Positions 55,096-63,975 of a stretch of 64,000 bases of DNA are shown piece after piece (within the stretch, counting starts at the first letter, position 1; each line of letters starts with the position of its first letter). A model generated the notes under the pieces. It had not been told where the DNA came from and did not search any database. It was given only the letters and a program-made list of their open reading frames with translations. The position numbers were made by a program, and so were the translations under genes. The DNA is from Rhodospirillales bacterium (GTDB taxonomy: Bacteria > Pseudomonadota > Alphaproteobacteria > Rhodospirillales > Rhodospirillaceae): contig JANQEW010000008.1 in the NCBI GenBank assembly GCA_028278135.1, positions 124,001-188,000 of the forward strand. The letters run 5' to 3'.

Positions 55096-55338
55096 ATGAG
55101 CGATAGCATCGCCGAGCGCGTGAGAAGAATCATTGTCGAGCACCTCGGGGTAGAAGAATTCAAGGTCACAGAGAACGCGAGTTTCATTGATGATCTGGGG
55201 GCAGACAGTCTTGATACGGTTGAACTAGTCATGGCGTTCGAGGAGGAATTCGGTTGTGAAATTCCTGATGACGCTGCAGAGAAGATCTTGACAGTGAAGG
55301 ACGCCACAGACTTCATCAAGGCGAATGTCAAGCCATAA
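55096..55338 (+). CDS. acpP: acyl carrier protein
   Basis: AcpP carries growing acyl chains on a phosphopantetheine arm. It is 80 aa and acidic, with the attachment serine in [19 protein letters not shown]. The frame is open further upstream (54967), but ATG 55096 after GAGG fits the family start [20 protein letters not shown]. Confidence 0.97.
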   Translation: MSDSIAERVRRIIVEHLGVEEFKVTENASFIDDLGADSLDTVELVMAFEEEFGCEIPDDAAEKILTVKDATDFIKANVKP

Positions 55339-55340
55339 TC

Positions 55341-55358
55341 ATAGTGGTTATAGTGGTT
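55341..55358. repeat. 9-bp exact tandem duplication after acpP
   Basis: ATAGTGGTT occurs twice in a row, three bases after the acpP stop codon. Confidence 0.8.
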
Positions 55359-55404
55359 AGAGTAGCAGTCCGTTTCTCGTAATATCACGAGGGGCCGCCA
55401 CGGT

Positions 55405-56664
55405 ATGAAAAGAGTTGTCGTCACAGGCATGGGGATGGTCACGCCGCTCGGGTGCGGTGTGGCCATCAATTGGCAACGCCTCATTAGCAACATGTCGGGC
55501 ATCAGCGCTATTGGTCACTTTGACGTTTCTGATCTGCCGTCGCAGATTGCCGGCATCGTGCCCCGTGGTCATGGCGATGGGGTGTTTGATCCTGATGCGT
55601 TTGTGCCACCACGGGAACAGCGTCGCATGGATGATTTCATTCTCTATGCTCTGGCTGCGACTACTGAGGCAGTTGAGGATTCTGGCTGGAAGCCAGAAGG
55701 GGAAGAAGACCGCGCTCGGACTGGAGTCATCATAGGGTCAGGCATTGGAGGGTTACCGGGTATTGCGGCGACGGCAGTCACGCTGGAGAGAAATGGGCCA
55801 CGTCGAGTCAGCCCATTTTTTATTCCTGCAGCTCTCATCAATCTGGCCGCTGGGCACGTCTCCATCAAGTACGGATTCACAGGACCAAACCATGCGACGG
55901 TGACTGCCTGCGCGAGTGGGGCGCATGCCATCGGCGATGCTTCCCGTCTCATCATGTTCGGCGATGCAGACGTCATGATAGCCGGTGGGACAGAAGCTGC
56001 GGTGTGCCGGCTTGGCATTGCTGGTTTCTCTGCTGCCCGTGCCCTGTCCACAGGCTTCAATGATCGTCCGCAAGCGGCCTCGCGCCCATGGGACAGAAAG
56101 CGCGATGGCTTCGTCATGAGCGAAGGCGCTGCTATTTTGGTACTGGAGGATCTTGAACACGCACGGAGACGCGGTGCGAGAATCTACGCCGAGGTTCTGG
56201 GGTATGGTCTCTCTGGCGATGCCCATCATATTACAGCACCGTCAGAGAATGGGCATGGTGCCTACCGGGCGATGGCCAATGCCCTGCGTAATGCAAGAAT
56301 TGAGCCTACCGCTATTGATTACATCAATGCTCATGGAACCTCTACTCCACTTGGAGATGAAATAGAACTCTTTGCAGTTAAGAGATTATTCAGGGAACAC
56401 GCGTATAAAATGTGCATCTCCTCTACTAAGTCTGCCGTTGGCCACTTGTTAGGTGCAGCTGGTGCTACAGAAGCCATTTATACTATTCTCGCTATGCGAG
56501 AGAGCATTGTGCCACCAACACTCAATCTCGAGAATCCTGCAGAAGGTTGCGACGTCGATTTGGTGCCATGCACAGCTAAAAAGCGCATTATTCTGACCGC
56601 GTTATCTAATTCATTTGGATTCGGTGGGACCAATGCCTCCCTGGTGTTTTCTGCAAGGCCATAA
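55405..56664 (+). CDS. fabF: 3-oxoacyl-[ACP] synthase II
   Basis: FabF condenses malonyl-ACP with acyl-ACP. The 419-aa enzyme has the active cysteine in TVTACASGAHAIGDA and the two histidines in NAHGTSTPLGDEIE and AVGHLLGAAGATEAI, with FGFGGTNASLVF at the end. ATG 55405 begins KRVVVTGMGMVTPLG. It closes the fabD-fabG-acpP-fabF cluster. Codons near 56300-56420 are A/T-rich. Confidence 0.96.
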   Translation: MKRVVVTGMGMVTPLGCGVAINWQRLISNMSGISAIGHFDVSDLPSQIAGIVPRGHGDGVFDPDAFVPPREQRRMDDFILYALAATTEAVEDSGWKPEGEEDRARTGVIIGSGIGGLPGIAATAVTLERNGPRRVSPFFIPAALINLAAGHVSIKYGFTGPNHATVTACASGAHAIGDASRLIMFGDADVMIAGGTEAAVCRLGIAGFSAARALSTGFNDRPQAASRPWDRKRDGFVMSEGAAILVLEDLEHARRRGARIYAEVLGYGLSGDAHHITAPSENGHGAYRAMANALRNARIEPTAIDYINAHGTSTPLGDEIELFAVKRLFREHAYKMCISSTKSAVGHLLGAAGATEAIYTILAMRESIVPPTLNLENPAEGCDVDLVPCTAKKRIILTALSNSFGFGGTNASLVFSARP

Positions 56665-56831
56665 ACTGGCAGTGCAGTGGGTGCAGTTCCCTGCTGAGAA
56701 AAGGCAAGAATCTTTGCCATTAAAAAGAGAGAGCATGGGGGGGCTGTTGCGTGCGGTGGTGGGCGAAAATACCTAGGTAGAAACCCTGATGGCGTGTTCG
56801 AATGGAAAACTACCGTCGTCAGTCCCGTCAT

Positions 56832-56847
56832 GGTCTCCAGGTCTCCA
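56832..56847. repeat. 8-bp tandem duplication between fabF and rsmI
   Basis: GGTCTCCA occurs twice, followed at once by two copies of GATTCGGA separated by three bases. Confidence 0.75.
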
Positions 56848-56870
56848 GATTCGGATCGGATTCGGACTCA

Positions 56871-57587
56871 TCAGGACGGCTTCTCTTCTGTGCTGATTGC
56901 CCGGCAGAACTTTTGTAAACAGCCCGCAATAATCACCGTCACCTCACCGCGTACGGCCTCCCTGTAACGTTCTGAGAGTACGGACAGCCAGTCTTGTTCG
57001 ACAGATTCGAAGATTTTTGTCAAGTCTATAGTGACGGCGGCCCGCCTGTCCCCTAACACTGCAAGGGCGTCAGTCAGTAGACTCCCTAAACGCCGCGGTG
57101 ATTCATAGAGCACCAAAGTCTCTGGCACGGATGCCATCCGGGCGAGGAGGCGCCGCCGCCGGCCTGACTGGCGGGGTAAAAAACCGAGAAATGTAAACCC
57201 TGTCATTGGCAGACCAGAAGTCACAAGGGCAGTCAGTATGGCACTGGCTCCAGGTACAACTACTACTCCATGTCCCGCTGCACGTGCAGTGCACACGAGC
57301 AGGTATCCTGGGTCACTGATACCAGGCATCCCAGCATCGCTCACATAAGCAACATCATAGCCATCGGAAAGAAACCTGACCACCAGGGGGACTTTTGTGT
57401 GCTCATTGTACTCGTGGATTGACAGCAGTCGCGAAGGCCTAGCGATTTCGTAATGACTGAGAATCTTACGCGTCACACGAGTATCCTCGCAGGCTAAGAC
57501 AGGCACCTGCCGCAAGATAGCTATGGCACGCACAGAAATGTCCTGAAGATTGCCAATGGGGGTCGCGATGATGAAAAGGGTAGACAT
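56871..57587 (-). CDS. rsmI: 16S rRNA (cytidine-2'-O)-methyltransferase
   Basis: RsmI methylates the ribose of C1402 in 16S rRNA. The protein (238 aa from ATG 57587) has FIIATPIGNLQDISVRAI, LACEDTRVTRKIL, YVSDAGMPGISDPGY, VVPGASAILTALVTSGLP and a late KIFESV. The normal RELTK motif reads IDLTK. It is shorter than the usual 270-290 aa, lacking the C-terminal domain. Confidence 0.92.
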   Translation of the reverse strand: MSTLFIIATPIGNLQDISVRAIAILRQVPVLACEDTRVTRKILSHYEIARPSRLLSIHEYNEHTKVPLVVRFLSDGYDVAYVSDAGMPGISDPGYLLVCTARAAGHGVVVVPGASAILTALVTSGLPMTGFTFLGFLPRQSGRRRRLLARMASVPETLVLYESPRRLGSLLTDALAVLGDRRAAVTIDLTKIFESVEQDWLSVLSERYREAVRGEVTVIIAGCLQKFCRAISTEEKPS

Positions 57588-57646
57588 GGCAACACACGTC
57601 ACGACCACTACACTACTACGACACTCTACGCTACGACACGCTACGA

Positions 57647-59137
57647 CTAAGACCCCGTGCGCCCGTGTCGCCTCCGCACTTGTCGTTCCATAAGAGCAAG
57701 TTGGCGTCCCACATACAGAGCATGACCGATGTCAGAGATCGCGCCATCACGGGCAATCTGGCCTTCTATTGCCACCGCTGTCCGTCCCCTGTATTGGGTC
57801 AGCGTCTCGCCACCGGCTTTGTGCACGGCGACGACCTCACCCGCTTTCTGATCGACAGTAAAGGTGAAATAGCCATTCGGATCCTCCTGCAAATGTTTAC
57901 TTCTTGCGATTCCATCAACGCCTACTCGTGTTGTCAGTATTTGTTTGGCTAACGCGAGTCGTTCCGTCGCCTCTGTGTCTATAGTAATGGAATGACTCAC
58001 GACCGTGATCGGCCCGTGCGGCAGACCGCCAGCTTTACGTGCAATTTCTGACTGTATAGCCATTAAACCATATAAATTGCACAGCCAGGCTGACATCACA
58101 TTGTGTGCCCGAAAGGTCGCCGTCAGTGTCAGGACATCCTGGAAAAGACGCAAAAATACAGTGAGAAGACAAGGAGTACTGGCAACACCAAAATCTTTAG
58201 CGGGATTCCACAGGCTGAGGACAACATTCCTACTCGTTGGCTCAGCCGCAAGCCTCTGAGCAGCGGCCGTGATGAGATCAATGTGCCAGTGGCGGCGCAG
58301 CCGATGACCATAAGTATAACAGACGTCTGCTGGTTGTTCACCTGAGAGAATTGCAGCCTGATAAGCCCGAAAATCATCCAGTCTAAAGCCAACGGCATGC
58401 AGTGCGGCGGCATCGTCTTCGACAGGCTCCGTCACTACCACCTTGAGGTTCTGCAGCTCCAGCCGTCTGCCGCCATCAACCCGCGCGGGGACACCGAAAC
58501 GTAGTACACGCCTGACAACCTCCTCCCACGCCAAGAGAGGCCGTTGGCGAACAATGGTGTGCGCGCGCGGCTCAGACGGAAAATAGACAGGTTGGTATAC
58601 TGGTAAAGGCGCGTGCACCCGATCGCGCCGTGTGAGCTCTAAAGGGGGCAAACTCGTGAAGAATGCACTGAGCGCGGCTGCAGTTTCCGGTGCGGACAAC
58701 TTTCCAAGAACCACAGGTCGTATATATCCTATGAGAAAATGAGGATCAAAAGATGTATCCAGGTAGCGCTCTGTGCCAATGATTCGGAAATAAGACTGGC
58801 CAAGACGTTTAGCTGGTTCGACTCCCAGTGTCAGCAGATTGGCAAGTTCCTCTGCCGATCCGCTCAAATTCTGACCGAGAATCAGCAAATGACGAATTTG
58901 TGGATTCCACAGTAAATTGCGAATGAGCTGCGGGAGGCCATCACCATAGAGGTTAGCGAGCACAGCAATACGCGATGAAGCGGGATCAAGGTCGATTCCT
59001 AACCGTCTCAGGACATCCATCACAGTCCGCACCGGCGTCCATAGTGTCGCAACGCCCACGTCACTGTGCAGGTTGACCACGTGCAGCCGCTCAGCAAAAT
59101 AGAAAGGTTTGAAGGCAAGAGACTGTAGAGTTCTCAT
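57647..59137 (-). CDS. MtrA-like / thymidylate synthase-like fusion protein
   Basis: About 496 aa from ATG 59137; the frame is open to 59284, so the start is uncertain. The N-terminal half (residues ~55-140) reads IAVLANLYGDGLPQLIRNLL ... ILGQNLSGSAEELANLLTLG, the pattern of methyltetrahydromethanopterin:CoM methyltransferase subunit A. The segment GGRRLELQNLKVVVTEP links the halves. The C-terminal half matches the thymidylate synthase core: TPCLLTVFLRLFQD (Cys ~323, where true ThyA has PCH) and FRAHNVMSAWLCNLYGL, aligning with the nucleotide-binding RS.D...G.PFN region. ThyA-like chemistry on a folate or pterin one-carbon carrier is inference. Neighbours (rsmI, ubiX) do not explain it. Confidence 0.65.
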   Translation of the reverse strand: MRTLQSLAFKPFYFAERLHVVNLHSDVGVATLWTPVRTVMDVLRRLGIDLDPASSRIAVLANLYGDGLPQLIRNLLWNPQIRHLLILGQNLSGSAEELANLLTLGVEPAKRLGQSYFRIIGTERYLDTSFDPHFLIGYIRPVVLGKLSAPETAAALSAFFTSLPPLELTRRDRVHAPLPVYQPVYFPSEPRAHTIVRQRPLLAWEEVVRRVLRFGVPARVDGGRRLELQNLKVVVTEPVEDDAAALHAVGFRLDDFRAYQAAILSGEQPADVCYTYGHRLRRHWHIDLITAAAQRLAAEPTSRNVVLSLWNPAKDFGVASTPCLLTVFLRLFQDVLTLTATFRAHNVMSAWLCNLYGLMAIQSEIARKAGGLPHGPITVVSHSITIDTEATERLALAKQILTTRVGVDGIARSKHLQEDPNGYFTFTVDQKAGEVVAVHKAGGETLTQYRGRTAVAIEGQIARDGAISDIGHALYVGRQLALMERQVRRRHGRTGS

Positions 59138-59423
59138 AGTCTGGCAGGCACTCTTGGTAGACGGGGGCACATTGACCTTTTTCATGCAACCAACACAGTG
59201 TTCGCGACTCTCCCGTGGCCTCTGATTGACCCACATCGTTGGCATGCTTAGCCGGCCGGCCACTTTTGGCTCGCCTGCCATCATAGCAGAATCCAGTCAG
59301 CTGCCAAAGTGATCTGTATGCATTTGACTCAGAGCACTGACTCTCTGCAGTGCGGGCCGCAACACACAAATAGCGCCTGCTTGAGAGTCTTTTGGAGCGC
59401 ACAGGGGTGATTCCCGCTCGCTC

Positions 59424-59993
59424 TCAGATGTTCTCACCCCATCGAGGCAGACACGTGTTCACACAAAACATATCAAGTACACGCCCTACCGCATAGTCCA
59501 CCAGTTCGTCTAAAGATTGAGGCCTTATATAAAAAGCTGGCACTGGCGGGGCCAGAATCCCACCCATTTCTGAGACTCGTAGCATCGCTCTGAGGTGTCC
59601 TCCATGCAGCGGGGACTCACGCACCATCAGCACTAACCGTCTCCGCTCCTTCAACGTGACATCTGCCGCCCGTGTCAGCAGGTTGGACGTCACACCAGTG
59701 GCAATCTCCGACAGCGAGCGGATAGAACAGGGGGCGACCACCATCCCCATGGTCCGGAACGCGCCACTGGCCAAGGGTGCTGTCATATCATGCACCTGGT
59801 AACAGGCATCCGCCATCGTTTGCACATCCCTCACTTGGTAGGAGGTTTCGCGTACCAGAGTCACTTCTGCATTAGGAGTCATCACAAGATGTGTTTCTAT
59901 TCCTAATTTTTTTGCCATTGTCAGGAGGCGTAGGCCGTAAACTACACCAGAGGCCCCACTGATTCCTGCAATCAGACGCGCGCTTTCGCCCAT
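59424..59993 (-). CDS. ubiX: flavin prenyltransferase UbiX
   Basis: UbiX makes prenylated FMN, the cofactor of UbiD-type decarboxylases in ubiquinone synthesis. The 189-aa protein has the start GISGASGVVYGLRLL, APCSIRSLSEIATGVTSNLL and VMVRE-type LVLMVRESPLHGGHLRAM, and ends with VDYAVGRVLDMF. No ubiD is in the window. Confidence 0.94.
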   Translation of the reverse strand: MGESARLIAGISGASGVVYGLRLLTMAKKLGIETHLVMTPNAEVTLVRETSYQVRDVQTMADACYQVHDMTAPLASGAFRTMGMVVAPCSIRSLSEIATGVTSNLLTRAADVTLKERRRLVLMVRESPLHGGHLRAMLRVSEMGGILAPPVPAFYIRPQSLDELVDYAVGRVLDMFCVNTCLPRWGENI

Positions 59994-60154
59994 GAATCCG
60001 CTCCCAATGTTCGCAAGTTCAGGACAACATACAGTTCATGTCACCAGTGAGGGGCAGCAGAATCTGATCCTACCGATCTTATTCACAGATTCTGGTAAAA
60101 CATGGTCAAAGAAAGCATAGTACAAAGAATAGCAAGTGTTCAGGGAGAGTCGTG

Positions 60155-60325
60155 ATGAGTGTGGAGACGCACATCGAAGCGTTGCGTGCAAAACACGCAG
60201 AACTGGAATCCGCGATTGCAGCAGAAAATCAACGGCCTTTGCCGGATAGCACGATACTGACAGACCTCAAACGTCAAAAACTCAGAATCAAGGAAGCAAT
60301 AGAACGGTTACACGTCGACATATGA
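60155..60325 (+). CDS. YdcH family protein (DUF465)
   Basis: A 56-aa helical protein: MSVETHIEALRAKHAELESA, then PLPDSTILTDLKRQKLRIKEAIERL. This is the YdcH/DUF465 pattern (two helices, with the LKR.KL.LKDEI-like second half). ATG 60155 follows GGGAGAG. Function of the family is not established. It is easily missed because of its length. Confidence 0.85.
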   Translation: MSVETHIEALRAKHAELESAIAAENQRPLPDSTILTDLKRQKLRIKEAIERLHVDI

Positions 60326-60650
60326 GAGCTTCCATCGTCCCCCGCAGGGAGCCTTCATTGGTGAGAGGATGAGAGGATATGTGAGGGTGTCTTACTTACA
60401 GGTTTGCCTGTGGTCCTGAATGAAGAACAGGCAACAAAACTGCGCGATCTACGCAACAAGATTTCTCTCCATGAGGCCACGAGTACATGACGCGAATACT
60501 CCTTGTAATTGTTTTATCTTTTTTATTCACAGTTAACTATAGAATTTGTCTCTCTGCTCAACACGCTTTCCCTCGCTACTTCACTAGCTACTTCAGAAGA
60601 AGAGTCCGGGCTATTGGGACAAGCCCCATGATAGAGAGGGCCTATGCACA
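60326..60650. other. 325-base gap between the YdcH gene and prpE
   Basis: No gene is accepted. A short frame near 60395-60490 (LPVVLNEEQATKLRDLRNKI, ending TGA) looks protein-like and could be a remnant of an unknown gene. Short tandem pairs GAGAGGAT (near 60363) and an imperfect GCTACTTCA(C/G) pair (near 60575) are present. Confidence 0.35.
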
Positions 60651-62597
60651 ATGAATCCATACGAGCTCGCCTACCAGCGTTCCCTATCGGATCCGGAAGG
60701 ATTCTGGGGAGAAGTCGCAGAAAATCTCCATTGGTACAGCAAGTGGCACAAAGTTCTTGATGATTCCCATCCGCCTCTCTACCGCTGGTTCCATGGTGGT
60801 CTCATCAATACTTGCTACAACGCTGTGGATCGTCATGTGGAACAGGGCCGGGGTGGACAGTGCGCTATTATCTGGGATAGTCCAACAACTGGCGCACAGC
60901 GGCATATCACCTATGCAGAGTTAAGGGATCTTGTCGCAATGTGCGCAGGTGCGTTAGTTGCTGAGGGTGTGACAAGGGGGGATAGGGTTATCCTGTACAT
61001 GCCCATGATTCCGGAAGCACTGATCGCTATGCTGGCTTGTGCTCGAATCGGTGCCATTCATTCTGTGGTCTTCGGTGGTTTTGCCCCGAACGAACTTGCG
61101 GTGCGCATTAACGATGCTAAGCCAAAAGTAATATTTTCCGCTTCCTGTGGGATAGAGGGTGGCACGGTCATTCCGTACCAGCCTTTGCTGCACAAGGCCA
61201 TTGAGCGGTCCACCCACAAACCTGATCGGCTTATCATAGTCCGTCGGCCTCAGGCGGAGGTCTCTTTCTCTTCTCGTCTCGACCTGGATTACGATTCAGC
61301 CATAGCCGCGGCTCGAGCGGTTGATTGCGTCCCTCTGCTCGCGACAGACCCTTTGTATATTCTCTATACGTCAGGGACGACTGGCGACCCCAAAGGAATC
61401 GTCCGTGACAATGGGGGCCATGCGGTCGCTCTCAAGTGGACCATGGATGCCATATACGACGTCAGACCGGGGGAAGTGTTCTGGGCTGCTTCTGACGTGG
61501 GCTGGGTAGTTGGCCATTCCTATATCGTCTATGCTCCGCTTCTACATGGTTGTACAACCGTTGTCTATGAGGGGAAACCTGTTGGCACACCAGACCCTGG
61601 GGCTTTCTGGCGCGTCATTACAGAGCATAGGATAAGCACCCTCTTTACCGCGCCTACCGCCTTCCGCGCTATTAAGCGTGAAGATCCAAACGCCGATTAC
61701 CTCAAAAAATATGATGTGGGAGGCGCAGGCTTTCGTGCTCTTTTTCTGGCCGGCGAACGTTCTGACCCTCAGACGATACAGTGGGCTGAGCATCATCTCA
61801 AAGTTCCTGTGATTGATCACTGGTGGCAGACCGAAACAGGCTGGGCAATCGCCGCTAATTGTCTGGGGTTGCATAGATACTCAGTCCGTTACGGCTCCCC
61901 AACACTGCCGGTGCCAGGATGGGACGTGAGAGTCATGAGTGAAGATGGCCGTCTCGCACCCATAGGCCAGAGCGGTCCGCTGGTGTGCCGGTTACCCCTC
62001 CCGCCAGGGAGCCTGGTGATGTTGTGGCAGCGTGAGGATCGCTACCGCACATCGTATCTTCAGGCCTATCCTGGCTATTACCAGTCCGGAGACGCTGGTT
62101 ACATCGATGAGGACGGCTATATCTACGTCATGGCTCGAACAGATGACATTATTAATGTTGCCGGCCATCGCTTATCCACCGGTGCTATGGAGGAGGTCCT
62201 CTTGGCCCATCCTGATGTCGCTGAATGTGCGGTGGTCGGTGTCGCAGATTCCCTGAAAGGGCAGATTCCTATTGGCTTGATCTGTCTGAAAGCAGGCGTA
62301 GCCAGGTCTGAGACTCAGATCATCCCCGAACTGGTCTCCATGGTGCGTGAGAGAGTCGGTGCCGTTGCTGCCTTCAAGACGCTTGCCAGGGTGCAGCGCC
62401 TGCCCAAGACACGTTCTGGCAAAATCCTGCGTGGCACAATCCAGAAGATTGCCGATGACAAACCCTATAAAGTGCCGGCTACGATAGACGATCCAGAGAT
62501 TCTGAATGAAATAAAAGCAAGCCTGTACGCACTAGGATACGCTAGGAAGGACAATAAGGACAACAATGCGGGAGCCAGCGACAGCGACTCATGGTGA
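60651..62597 (+). CDS. prpE: propionyl-CoA synthetase
   Basis: PrpE activates propionate with ATP and CoA. The 648-aa adenylate-forming enzyme has the PrpE-type N-terminus (NLHWYSKWHKVLDDSHPPLY, RWFHGGLINTCYNAVDRHVE), the P-loop YTSGTTGDPKGI, DHWWQTETGWAI, and the catalytic lysine in TRSGKILRGT. The protein ends in a hydrophilic low-complexity tail (KDNKDNNAGASDSDSW). Propionyl-CoA made here would enter the methylmalonyl-CoA branch shared with the ethylmalonyl-CoA pathway. Confidence 0.92.
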   Translation: MNPYELAYQRSLSDPEGFWGEVAENLHWYSKWHKVLDDSHPPLYRWFHGGLINTCYNAVDRHVEQGRGGQCAIIWDSPTTGAQRHITYAELRDLVAMCAGALVAEGVTRGDRVILYMPMIPEALIAMLACARIGAIHSVVFGGFAPNELAVRINDAKPKVIFSASCGIEGGTVIPYQPLLHKAIERSTHKPDRLIIVRRPQAEVSFSSRLDLDYDSAIAAARAVDCVPLLATDPLYILYTSGTTGDPKGIVRDNGGHAVALKWTMDAIYDVRPGEVFWAASDVGWVVGHSYIVYAPLLHGCTTVVYEGKPVGTPDPGAFWRVITEHRISTLFTAPTAFRAIKREDPNADYLKKYDVGGAGFRALFLAGERSDPQTIQWAEHHLKVPVIDHWWQTETGWAIAANCLGLHRYSVRYGSPTLPVPGWDVRVMSEDGRLAPIGQSGPLVCRLPLPPGSLVMLWQREDRYRTSYLQAYPGYYQSGDAGYIDEDGYIYVMARTDDIINVAGHRLSTGAMEEVLLAHPDVAECAVVGVADSLKGQIPIGLICLKAGVARSETQIIPELVSMVRERVGAVAAFKTLARVQRLPKTRSGKILRGTIQKIADDKPYKVPATIDDPEILNEIKASLYALGYARKDNKDNNAGASDSDSW

Positions 62598-62792
62598 AGT
62601 GAAGAGAGTGTTGCCTGCCCGTTGGGGGGGGCATTCTGGCTGACGGTCGATGACGCTACCCATCATGAAGGGCGAGGTGTGCGCCTTGAAAAATCAATCA
62701 TTAGTAATAATTTCGCTCTGCTCACAGGCGGCCTCCGTACAGAGCCGCGCGGAGCATCCGTGGGGCAGGCCGCGCGCGCAAGGAGGCGCAAG

Positions 62793-63389
62793 ATGGGTTC
62801 ACGCGCATGCTTGGGCCATGACTCCATGACGGGCAGACGAAGAGAAAAGTTCTCTGCTCGCGCTGGGTTGATTCGCGAGCCACGACAGCAAAATCGTCAA
62901 TTGTTTCACATAAGGATTGACCGTCATGGTGACTGGCACTACCGTGAATCCAAAATCCATCGCCAAGAAATTGTATGTTTGTTCGCCTCGTTGCTGACCC
63001 GGCAGGCAGATGGCTCCTACTGCCTCATCACGCCTGAGGAGGCATGCGCGATAGACGTCGAAGATGTGCCATTCATCGCTGTCGAGATGTTCTTGGCAGG
63101 TCAGGGCAGGAAGCAGTGTATCAGTCTGCGGACCAATGTGGATGAAATCGTCACGGTGGATCGCCTGCACCCATTGCGTATGACCCACAATCATTCTTTG
63201 GGAGAATCGGCTGTTCCCTACGTGACTGTTCGCGAGGGGTTGGAAGCCCGCCTCTCTCGGGCCGTGTTCTATGAACTGGTAGCGGTGGGGGTAGAGGAGA
63301 AGTGTGCTGCGGGCTCCCTGTTCGGAATCTGGAGCAGTGAAACTTTCTTTCCCTTAGGCAGAGGCGTGGATGAACCAACAACAGACTGA
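62793..63389 (+). CDS. DUF1285 domain protein
   Basis: A 198-aa protein of unknown function. The family pattern is clear: FHIRIDRHGDWHYRESKIHR, LFASLLTRQADGSYCLITPEE, IDVEDVPFIAVEM, and YVTVREGLEARLSRAVFYEL. ATG 62793 is chosen because AAGGAGG lies 6 bases upstream; the frame is open to 62622. It overlaps the Nudix gene by 20 bases, matching the conserved DUF1285-CoA pyrophosphatase pair. Confidence 0.9.
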   Translation: MGSRACLGHDSMTGRRREKFSARAGLIREPRQQNRQLFHIRIDRHGDWHYRESKIHRQEIVCLFASLLTRQADGSYCLITPEEACAIDVEDVPFIAVEMFLAGQGRKQCISLRTNVDEIVTVDRLHPLRMTHNHSLGESAVPYVTVREGLEARLSRAVFYELVAVGVEEKCAAGSLFGIWSSETFFPLGRGVDEPTTD

Positions 63390-63975
63390 TCTGCTCTCAC
63401 GGTTGGTCGTAGCGACTCGGCGGCCTCCCATGTATCATCAGTCTGGGACAGGTATTCTATCAGCTGTCCTCGTCCCTCTAGTGGCGCATGCCGAACATCT
63501 GTCAATTCTCTTGACCCGGCGTACAGAGCATCTGGCGAGTCATAGAGGTCAGGTGTGCTTTCCAGGCGGGCGGGCAGAGAATGCGGACCATGGACCAGTC
63601 GATACTGCATTGCGTGAGGCGTGGGAGGAAGTGGGCATTGTCGCCGAGTCTGTGACCGTGATAGGTTGTCTGGAAGATTATGAAACGCTGACTGGGTTTG
63701 TCGTAACGCCAGTTGTTGGGTTGATCCGCCCACCTCTTATTTTGAGAAAGGCGTTAGAGGAAGTCGCCGATGTCTTTGAAATGCCACTGGCCTTTCTTCT
63801 CAACCCCTCTCACCACAGGCGTCTCACACCAGCGCATTCGCAGTATGTGCGAACCACCTATGCCCTGCCCTACAAAGGCCATTATATATGGGGAGCGACG
63901 GCTGCCATTCTCATGAATCTCTATCAGATTGTCGCTGCAGAGTCTGGTTTCTGCATGCTGAGGTTTTCTTGCTAG
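63370..63975 (+). CDS. CoA pyrophosphatase (Nudix, NudL-like)
   Basis: A 201-aa Nudix hydrolase. The sequence LLTRRTEHLASHRGQVCFPG leads into the CoA-specific Nudix motif GGRAENADHGPVDTALREAW ending EEVGI, typical of enzymes that cleave coenzyme A and acyl-CoAs to phosphopantetheine and ADP. It overlaps DUF1285. A CCA-adding enzyme often follows but would lie outside the window. Confidence 0.92.
   Translation: MNQQQTDLLSRLVVATRRPPMYHQSGTGILSAVLVPLVAHAEHLSILLTRRTEHLASHRGQVCFPGGRAENADHGPVDTALREAWEEVGIVAESVTVIGCLEDYETLTGFVVTPVVGLIRPPLILRKALEEVADVFEMPLAFLLNPSHHRRLTPAHSQYVRTTYALPYKGHYIWGATAAILMNLYQIVAAESGFCMLRFSC

Noticed and set aside
60395-60490. Protein-like peptide LPVVLNEEQATKLRDLRNKI before prpE
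   Set aside because: It looks coding but has no start codon with a ribosome binding site and no recognised family; noted only as a possible remnant.
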